Of a stretch of 64,000 bases of DNA, positions 58,250 through 64,000 are shown in pieces. The notes below the pieces were generated by a model. That model saw only the letters and a program-made list of their open reading frames with translations, was not told where the DNA came from and did no database searches. The stretch is from Arthrobacter sp. (GTDB lineage Bacteria > Actinomycetota > Actinomycetes > Actinomycetales > Micrococcaceae). The stretch is from assembly GCA_031277795.1 (NCBI GenBank), contig JAITLQ010000004.1:165783-229782 (forward strand). Direction: 5' to 3'. Numbering within the stretch: position 1 is the stretch's first letter; every line of letters starts with the position of its first letter. A program made the position numbers and the translations under genes.

Positions 58250-58441
58250 TTCGATCGCTCCTCGAGAGTGGACGACGGGTTCTCGGGTCCTAGGGCGCGC
58301 TTGGGGTGCGAGTGGACACCGATCTTCTACACAGTGTAGTCAACGCGAGAGGGGATCGCTGACACCTTTGCGTGCGACGCTCGCGGACCGCCCCGGTGGC
58401 CCTTTGGCGCCCAAGCCCTCGTCCTGCGCGGGCCCGCATGC

Positions 58442-58447
58442 TAAACT
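58442..58447 (+). promoter_or_regulatory. -10 box TAAACT of carD
   Basis: TAAACT, 27 nt before the ATG. It leaves a short leader with GGAAAGGGG as ribosome site, unlike the leaderless genes around it. Confidence 0.55.
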
Positions 58448-58474
58448 AGGTGGTCTGGAAAGGGGATTATCCAC

Positions 58475-58960
58475 ATGGTTTTTGAGGTTGGAGAGACGGT
58501 CGTCTACCCCCACCATGGTGCCGCAATGATCGAGGAGATCAAGATGCGCACCATCCGTGGCGAGGAGAAGATGTACCTCAAGCTTCGGGTCGCCCAGGGC
58601 GATCTGACGATCGAGGTCCCCGCAGAGAACGTCGATCTCGTCGGCGTCCGGGATGTTGTGGGCCAGGAGGGCCTTGATCACGTGTTTGAGGTGCTGCGCG
58701 CCGAGCACGTGGAGGAGCCCACGAACTGGTCCCGCCGCTACAAGGCGAACCTGGAGAAGCTGGCCTCCGGTGACGTGAACAAGGTCGCCGAGGTGGTCCG
58801 TGATCTGTGGCGCCGCGAGAATGATCGCGGCCTGTCGGCCGGCGAGAAGCGCATGCTCGCCAAGGCACGCCAGATTCTCATCTCCGAGCTGGCCCTGGCC
58901 AAGAAGCTCGAAGAAGACGAGGCGGAGGCCGTGCTGGACGAGGTCCTCGCGACCAAGTAG
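58475..58960 (+). CDS. carD: RNA polymerase-binding transcription regulator CarD
   Basis: 161 residues. The N-terminal Tudor-like RNA-polymerase interaction domain begins [21 protein letters not shown]; the C-terminal helical DNA-binding domain has the conserved Trp in [16 protein letters not shown] and [19 protein letters not shown]. CarD stabilises the open promoter complex, above all at rRNA promoters; one such promoter begins about 5 kb downstream in this window. GGAAAGGGG lies before the ATG. Confidence 0.97.
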   Translation: MVFEVGETVVYPHHGAAMIEEIKMRTIRGEEKMYLKLRVAQGDLTIEVPAENVDLVGVRDVVGQEGLDHVFEVLRAEHVEEPTNWSRRYKANLEKLASGDVNKVAEVVRDLWRRENDRGLSAGEKRMLAKARQILISELALAKKLEEDEAEAVLDEVLATK

Positions 58961-58979
58961 GCGCAGCCACGCACCCTTG

Positions 58980-59012
58980 AAGGGGCCCCACCGAGAATCG
59001 GTGGGGCCCCTT
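58980..59012 (+). terminator. Terminator of carD
   Basis: Perfect 15-bp stem aaggggccccaccga with its complement and a 3-nt loop, 19 nt after the stop codon; partial termination before ispDF is possible. Confidence 0.9.
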
Positions 59013-59111
59013 GCGTTCCCGTGGGTGTTCGCAGGGCCGGCGTCGGTCCTGGGCCTGCGCCGGGGCACAGACCCAGGGCGCAGGCCTGGGCGTGGTGCGT
59101 AGGCTGAGGGG

Positions 59112-60431
59112 GTGAGCACCGCGCAGCCAGCCAGCACCCCGTCAGCTTCCCGCACCGCCATCGTGGTGGTGGCGGCCGGTCAGGGAACCCGCTTGGGTGC
59201 CGGGGCGCCCAAGGCGCTCGTCCCGCTGGCCGGGAGGCCCCTGCTGGCGCACGCGCTCGACGTGGCCGTCGACCCGAGCCTCGCCTCCACCGTGGTGGTC
59301 GTGACGCCGCCAGGGGACGCTCGACTGGACGGCGTCGTGAGCGCTGCGGCGGAGGCCTCCGCACCGGGGGTGCGCGTGCTGGGCGTCGCGGGCGGCGCTA
59401 CGCGCCAGGCGTCCGTTGCGGCCGGCCTGGCGGCCGTCCCCGAGGCGCGCCGGGTGTTGGTGCACGACGCCGCCCGCGCCCTGACCTCGAAGGCCCAGTT
59501 CGAGCGCGTGGCCGGGGCGCTGGCGGCCGGCTCCGTGGCTGTGGTGCCCGGCCTCGCGGTGGTCGACACCATCAAGATCGTCGATCGGCAGGGGCGCGTG
59601 ACGTCGACGCCGGAGCGTTCGCGCCTGCGCGCCGTCCAGACCCCCCAGGGCTTCGACGCCTCGCTGCTGCGGCGGGCCCACGCCTCGGCCGCCGGCGGCG
59701 ATGTGAGCGACGACGCGGGGCTCATGGAGGCCGCCGGCGCCATGGTGCAGGTCGTGGACGGCGAGGAACGCGCGTTCAAGATCACGCTCCCGAGCGACCT
59801 GGCGCGCGCCGAGCGCCTGCTGGCGGAACTGCGGCCGGGCCCGAGCGGCGTCTTCGACGTGGAGGCCGAGGGGCCGAGCAGCTCCGGCGGGCTGGCGGCG
59901 AACGCTGCGGCGGCCGAGCGCCCCGCCGCGGCGGCTCCCGCTGGATCGCGTGGGGGGACCCGCATCGGGCTGGGCATCGACGTCCATGCCTTCAGCGACG
60001 ACGACGCGAGCGAGCTGTGGCTGGCCGGCCTGCTGTGGCCGGGGGAGCGGGGCCTGTCCGGGCACTCCGACGGTGACGCGGTGGCGCACGCGGCCTGCGA
60101 CGCGCTCTTCTCGGCGGCCGGGATCGGCGATCTGGGAACGCACTTCGGCACCTCGCGGCCCGAATACGCCGGCGCCTCGGGGGCGCGTCTCCTGGGCGAG
60201 GCCTGCCGCCTCGTGCGCGAGGCCGGGTTCGAGATCGAGAACGTCTCGGTGCAGTTCGTGGGGAACCGGCCCAAGTTCTCGCCGCGGCGCGCCGAGGCGG
60301 ACGCCGCCCTCAGCGCCGTGGTGGGCGCGCCCGTCTCGGTCATCGCCACGACGAGCGACGGGCTGGGGTTCGAGGGCGCGGGCGAGGGGATCTCCGCGCG
60401 GGCCGTGGCGTTGTTGCGCGCCGCCGACTGA
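59112..60431 (+). CDS. ispDF: Bifunctional IspD-IspF (MEP cytidylyltransferase / MEcPP synthase)
   Basis: 439 residues from a GTG with TAGGCT 6 nt upstream. IspD domain (about 12-240): [36 protein letters not shown] and [14 protein letters not shown] linker rich in Ala/Ser/Pro (about 245-278) follows, then the IspF domain (280-439): [10 protein letters not shown] metal ligands, [22 protein letters not shown] and [15 protein letters not shown]. The fusion catalyses two non-consecutive steps of the MEP isoprenoid pathway (IspE lies between). Both active sites look intact. Confidence 0.96.
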   Translation: MSTAQPASTPSASRTAIVVVAAGQGTRLGAGAPKALVPLAGRPLLAHALDVAVDPSLASTVVVVTPPGDARLDGVVSAAAEASAPGVRVLGVAGGATRQASVAAGLAAVPEARRVLVHDAARALTSKAQFERVAGALAAGSVAVVPGLAVVDTIKIVDRQGRVTSTPERSRLRAVQTPQGFDASLLRRAHASAAGGDVSDDAGLMEAAGAMVQVVDGEERAFKITLPSDLARAERLLAELRPGPSGVFDVEAEGPSSSGGLAANAAAAERPAAAAPAGSRGGTRIGLGIDVHAFSDDDASELWLAGLLWPGERGLSGHSDGDAVAHAACDALFSAAGIGDLGTHFGTSRPEYAGASGARLLGEACRLVREAGFEIENVSVQFVGNRPKFSPRRAEADAALSAVVGAPVSVIATTSDGLGFEGAGEGISARAVALLRAAD

Positions 60432-60575
60432 TCCCCGGGCGCGGGTGAGCCGGCCAGCGCGTCCCAAGCGGCCGGCACGACCGTCCCGGCCACCCGCCGT
60501 CGTGCAGCGTGCGGTCCCGCCGCCCGGGCAGCGCGTCCCGACCACCCGCCGTCGTGCCCTCCCTCTCCCTTCAGA

Positions 60576-60631
60576 ATCGGAGTGGGTTCGGTACGGTTGT
60601 GGGCCCAAAAACGTACCGAACCCACTCCGAT
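60576..60631. repeat. Perfect 20-bp inverted repeat between ispDF and cysS
   Basis: Arms 60576-60595 and 60612-60631 pair without mismatch; loop gttgtgggcccaaaaa. It lies 145 nt after ispDF and 48 nt before cysS. Less GC-rich than other terminators here; followed by no T run. Confidence 0.75.
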
Positions 60632-60679
60632 GTCGGGGGCGGGGCCGCTCGTCGACGCGGCTGGACTAACGTTGGGCGC

Positions 60680-62140
60680 GTGAGCCTGCGTTTTTACGAC
60701 ACCCGCACCCAGCAACTGCGCGACTTTGAGCCGCTCGAGCCAGGCAAGGCCGGGCTGTACTACTGCGGCGCCACGACGCAGGGCATGCCGCACGTGGGGC
60801 ACGTGCGCTCCGCCGTTGCTTTCGACCTCCTGCGTCGCTGGCTGAGCTACCACGGGCTCGAGGTCACCGTGGTGCGCAACGTGACCGACATTGACGACAA
60901 GATCCTCGAGAAGTCTCGGCTCTCCTACGAGGACCCGGCATCGCTCGGCCCCGCGTACCGCCCGGACGAGCCGTGGTTTGCGCTGTCCTACCGCTTTGAG
61001 CAGGCCTTCCACGCCGCCTACGCCGCGCTGGGCGTGCTGCCGCCCACGTACGAGCCGCGCGCCACGGGCCACATCACCGAGATGCACGAGCTGATCCAGC
61101 GGCTCATCGACGCCGGTCACGCCTATCCGGCCGCGGATGATTCGGGCGACGTGTACTTCGACGTGCGCTCGTTCCCCGCGTACGGCTCGCTCACCCACCA
61201 GAAGGTGGACGACATGCAGGACGCGGCCGACGCCGATCCCCGCGGCAAGCGGGACCCGCGCGACTTTGCGCTGTGGAAGGGCCAGAAGGCCTCCGAGCCC
61301 GAGACCGCCTCGTGGCCGAGCCCGTGGGGCCGCGGCCGACCCGGCTGGCACCTCGAGTGCTCGGCGATGGCGCACAAGTACCTGGGTGCCTCGTTCGACA
61401 TCCACGGCGGCGGGCTGGACCTGCGCTTCCCGCACCACGAGAACGAGTTGGCGCAGTCCTCGGCGGCTGGCGACGACTTCGCCACCTTCTGGATGCACAA
61501 CGGCATGGTCACGTACGAGGGCGAGAAGATGTCCAAGTCGATCGGCAACACCATCGCCCCGGAGGAGATGCTGGCGATGGCGCCGGCCCGCGTGGTGCGG
61601 TACTTCCTGGGCCAGGCGCACTACCGCTCGCAGCTTGACTACTCGCCGTCCTCCCTCGAGGAGGCGCGATCCGCCGTTGAGCGCATCGATCGTTTCCGCG
61701 AGCGGGCCTGGGCGCTCGTGGTTCCGGAGGAGGGCGACTTCGGCTTCGTGGGCGGGGGGGTCCCGGACGCGTTCGGCGCGGCCATGGACGACGACCTCAA
61801 CGTGCCCGCCGCGTTGGCGGTCCTCCACGAGGCCGTTCGCGCGGGCAATGCCGCCGTTGACGCAGACGACGCCGACGCGGCGGCCAAGGCCGTGACCGCC
61901 GTCGAGGCCATGCTCGAGGTCCTGGGGCTCGGCGAGCTCTCCGCCGACGGCGCGGAGGCGGATGCGGCGACGCAGACGGCCCTCGACGTGCTCATCCAGG
62001 CCCGCCTCGAGGCCCGCGCCCAGGCCCGGGCCGCCAAGGATTGGGCGACCTCCGACGCGATCCGCGACGAGCTCGCTGCCGCGGGCATCGAGGTGGCGGA
62101 CGGCGCCGGCGGGGCCACCTGGTCCCTCAAGCGGGACTGA
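60680..62140 (+). CDS. cysS: Cysteinyl-tRNA synthetase
   Basis: 486 residues from a GTG with TAACGT 7 nt upstream. Class I synthetase: zinc Cys in [13 protein letters not shown]-type motif [30 protein letters not shown] (zinc and adenylate site) split over one segment, and KMSKS in [11 protein letters not shown]. The C-terminal DALR-type anticodon region ends in the tail [13 protein letters not shown]. Length and the complete C-terminus favour CysRS over the shorter mycothiol ligase MshC. Same neighbours as cysS1 in mycobacteria. Confidence 0.96.
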   Translation: MSLRFYDTRTQQLRDFEPLEPGKAGLYYCGATTQGMPHVGHVRSAVAFDLLRRWLSYHGLEVTVVRNVTDIDDKILEKSRLSYEDPASLGPAYRPDEPWFALSYRFEQAFHAAYAALGVLPPTYEPRATGHITEMHELIQRLIDAGHAYPAADDSGDVYFDVRSFPAYGSLTHQKVDDMQDAADADPRGKRDPRDFALWKGQKASEPETASWPSPWGRGRPGWHLECSAMAHKYLGASFDIHGGGLDLRFPHHENELAQSSAAGDDFATFWMHNGMVTYEGEKMSKSIGNTIAPEEMLAMAPARVVRYFLGQAHYRSQLDYSPSSLEEARSAVERIDRFRERAWALVVPEEGDFGFVGGGVPDAFGAAMDDDLNVPAALAVLHEAVRAGNAAVDADDADAAAKAVTAVEAMLEVLGLGELSADGAEADAATQTALDVLIQARLEARAQARAAKDWATSDAIRDELAAAGIEVADGAGGATWSLKRD

Positions 62141-62170
62141 GCCACGGGGTCTCGAATCCCCTTTCACTGC

Positions 62171-62212
62171 ACGACGTCGGCCGGTCGCCTCAAGGCGACC
62201 GGCCGACGTCGT
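62171..62212 (+). terminator. Terminator of cysS
   Basis: Perfect 19-bp stem (62171-62189 with 62194-62212) around a 4-nt loop. Confidence 0.9.
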
Positions 62213-62364
62213 TCTGTGGAGACGGGGCGGGGCCGAGGAATCGGCGGGTCACTTGACAGTAGACTGTCGTGACGCGGGCCACGTGTGCCAGCGAACCGCG
62301 TTCAGGCTTGCGTAGACTGGTGCCGCGCCCACCGGCGCGCAGATTTACCGACGAGAGGTCAGGC

Positions 62365-63348
62365 ATGTCCGCCCCCAAGAAGGCACCACGCAACAAGAAG
62401 GGTCCCCTCAAGGGCACGGGCGGGCTCGGCCGCAAGGCGCTCGAGGGCAAGGGCCCCACGCCCAAGGCGGAGGACCGCGTCTACCACAAGGCCCACCGCG
62501 CCAAGATGCTCAAGGAGCGCGCCGAGGCCAAGCGCCCGGGCGGCCCGGCTCCGCGTCGTCACACCGGCCGCAACAAGCGCGCCGAGGAATACGTGTCCGG
62601 TCGCAACTCGGTGCTGGAAGCGCTGCGCGCCGATATCCCGGCCAAGGCGCTTCACCTGGCCACGCGCCTGGAGACCGATGACCGCGTGCGCGACATCCTG
62701 AAGATCGCCGCCGAGCGCCGCATCCCGCTGCTGGAGCAGAGCCGCCTCGAACTGGACCGCATGACCGATGAGTCGGTGCACCAGGGTGTGGTGCTGCAGG
62801 TGCCGCCGTACGAGTACGAGGACTCCGGGGAGACGCTGCAGCGCCTGGCCGGCCAGTACAAGGCGGGCCACCTGGCCCACCCGCCGCTGGTCATCGCCCT
62901 GGACGGCATCACCGATCCCCGCAACCTCGGCGCGATCATCCGCTCCGCCTCCGCCTTCGGTGCGCAGGCCGTGGTGATCCCCGAGCGTCGCGCCGCCGGC
63001 GTGACGGCGACCGCGTGGAAGACCTCCGCCGGTGCGGCGGCCCGCGTGCCGGTTACCCGCGCGACCAACCTCAACTCCGTGCTGAAGACGGCCAAGACCC
63101 AGGGCTACTACGTGCTCGGCCTCGACGGCGGCGGCGACGTGCAGCTGCCGGGTCTCGAGCTCGCGACGGAGCCGGTCATCGTGGTGGTCGGCTCCGAGGG
63201 CAAGGGCCTCTCGCGCCTGGTGTCGGAGAACTGCGACCAGATCGTCTCCATCCCCATCGACTCCGCCATGGAATCGCTCAACGCCTCGATGGCCGTGGGC
63301 ATCACGCTCTACGAGATCTCCCGCAAGCGCGGGGAAGCCGGCGTCTGA
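62365..63348 (+). CDS. rlmB: 23S rRNA (guanosine-2'-O)-methyltransferase RlmB-like (TrmH/SpoU family)
   Basis: 327 residues from ATG 62365 with GAGAGG upstream; TAGACT at 62313 is the likely -10. A basic, Lys-rich head of about 75 residues (NKKGPLKG, KAHRAKMLKERAEAKR) probably binds RNA. A substrate-binding domain (about 80-155) begins EYVSGRNSVLEAL. The SPOUT catalytic domain has DPRNLGAIIRSASAFG (motif 1), GSEGKGL (motif 2) and SLNASMAVGITLYE (motif 3), which form the SAM knot. RlmB methylates G2251 (E. coli numbering) in 23S rRNA; the exact target here is inferred. Confidence 0.93.
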   Translation: MSAPKKAPRNKKGPLKGTGGLGRKALEGKGPTPKAEDRVYHKAHRAKMLKERAEAKRPGGPAPRRHTGRNKRAEEYVSGRNSVLEALRADIPAKALHLATRLETDDRVRDILKIAAERRIPLLEQSRLELDRMTDESVHQGVVLQVPPYEYEDSGETLQRLAGQYKAGHLAHPPLVIALDGITDPRNLGAIIRSASAFGAQAVVIPERRAAGVTATAWKTSAGAAARVPVTRATNLNSVLKTAKTQGYYVLGLDGGGDVQLPGLELATEPVIVVVGSEGKGLSRLVSENCDQIVSIPIDSAMESLNASMAVGITLYEISRKRGEAGV

Positions 63349-63550
63349 TTCCTGAGGGGCCGGGCTGCTGGGGCCGGGGTTCTTGGCTGGGGTCGCCTGG
63401 CTCGGGCTTCTTGACTCGGACAGCCGCTCCCGGGCCCGGTCCCGGGCTCTGCGCCCGGTCCCGGTCCACCTGGGCACGGTCGCAGCCCGCGAGTCCGAGT
63501 CCGAACCACCAGCCGATGCCGGCCGGTGCCGCCCCCGCCGAGGGGGATGC

Positions 63551-63589
63551 CGCGAAGGGCGGCCCGCTTTCAGCGGGCCGCCCTTCGCG
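63551..63589 (+). terminator. Terminator after rlmB
   Basis: Perfect 18-bp stem (cgcgaagggcggcccgct and its complement) around TTC, 202 nt after the stop codon. The gap in between holds only GC-rich repeats of cgggcccggtcccgg type. Confidence 0.85.
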
Positions 63590-64000
63590 CGTACTGGGGG
63601 AACGTCGTGGGGGAGAGGCACACCGCTTCGGCGCGGGCGGGACAACGACGGATGAGCGTGAACTGGCTCACATTTTGCGGTGAATCGGGTACTTCGGGGG
63701 AGGAAACCCGCGGGAAACACGCGGCGAGGCGAGCCGAAATCCCCGAGATCTCGCGGATCTCGAGGGTCGGGGCGGCCCTCGCGGTGGGGGAGGGCCCGAT
63801 TTTGCCGGTCTCAGGAATCCGTGTAGAGTCTTCTCTTGTCGCCGCGACGTTCTGGGATACCGAAACGGAGCGAGAGACACAAGAAGCTTCATTGTAGTGA
63901 TCCTGATGCGTTGGTGTTGGGGGTAGCTGGTGGGGTGTTCGTTGTTTGAGAACTCAATAGTGTGCCAAGTTTGTTGACACCGTTTTTTATTTGAAATGGT
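63590..64000 (+). other. Promoter and leader region of an rRNA operon
   Basis: From 63800 the GC falls sharply. The block at 63942-63970 (tgtttgagaactcaat then agtgtgcc) and ttgttgacacc are typical of 16S rRNA leaders and spacers in Micrococcaceae; the leader ends in an AT-rich stretch at the window edge. The mature 16S rRNA should begin beyond base 64000. No open frame here is supported as a gene. Confidence 0.75.
63802..63829 (+). promoter_or_regulatory. Candidate rRNA operon promoter (TTGCCG-N16-TAGAGT)
   Basis: -35-like TTGCCG at 63802-63807 and -10 TAGAGT at 63824-63829 with a 16-bp spacer. A typical CarD-dependent rRNA promoter would sit here. Confidence 0.55.

Noticed and set aside
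59180..62167. Open frame of about 1000 codons on the minus strand opposite ispDF and cysS
   Set aside because: Antisense to two conserved genes and lacking any recognisable domain; an artefact of GC-rich third positions.
62253..62274. TTGACA near 62253 as a -35 box for rlmB
   Set aside because: No -10-like hexamer lies 16-18 nt downstream; the TAGACT at 62313 is a better -10 candidate with its own upstream context.
63594..63897. Small open frames in the rRNA operon leader
   Set aside because: They overlap the putative rRNA promoter and the conserved leader block; no coding signs.

Overview
The window is a high-GC (roughly two-thirds or more by eye) chromosomal segment of an actinobacterium. 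Gene content and order (GTP-type PEP carboxykinase, SenX3/RegX3 with PhoU, CarD followed by ispDF, cysS and rlmB and then an rRNA operon leader, DUF2516, TAP-like lipoprotein peptidase) point to the order Micrococcales, most likely the family Micrococcaceae (Arthrobacter relatives). The last 60 bases resemble the rRNA leader and spacer sequence known from that family. Genus is not resolvable from the sequence alone.

Layout. 1-3.2 kb: end of an APC amino-acid permease, a small membrane protein and a membrane-embedded alpha/beta hydrolase. 3.25-8.25 kb: a visibly AT-richer block with a very large SIR2-domain protein (candidate anti-phage defence protein) and a small membrane protein. It ends exactly at the 3' end of tRNA-Ser(CGA), and a degenerate copy of that tRNA end lies at the other border. 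8.3-27 kb: tadA, upp, a YkcA/YkcB-like glycosyltransferase pair, a two-component system, a receiver-less winged-helix regulator, SixA, two tRNA-Arg, pckG, manB, recQ and a membrane protein with three repeated modules. 27-34 kb: two large secreted, cell-wall-anchored GH43-type glycosidases. 34-47 kb: S9 peptidase, FAD/NAD-binding protein, quinone oxidoreductase, CstA with its YbdD partner, GH38 alpha-mannosidase and an aldo/keto reductase. 47.2-47.7 kb: an unusual array of three hairpin repeats. 47.7-53 kb: TAP-like peptidase, holB, tmk, metB. 53-57.5 kb: methyltransferase, gpmA, phoU and senX3-regX3 around a strong PHO box. 57.7-64 kb: LpqE-like lipoprotein, carD, ispDF, cysS, rlmB and the promoter/leader of an rRNA operon.

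How it works together. Most genes are housekeeping and run in short units, often overlapping by 4 bp (RR-HK, GT2-GT39, manB-hypothetical, tmk-holB-peptidase, cstA-ybdD, senX3-regX3) and separated by strong GC hairpin terminators. Fourteen genes have a TANNNT -10 box only 6 or 7 nt before the start codon, which predicts leaderless mRNAs. Carbon-use genes (pckG with a CRP/GlxR-like site, cstA, GH38, two GH43) suggest plant- or polysaccharide-derived nutrition.

The most unusual items are the SIR2 island at tRNA-Ser, the 47.3-47.7 kb hairpin array whose arms show compensatory base changes, and a dispersed GCCCGACGSCGGGTGG intergenic element.
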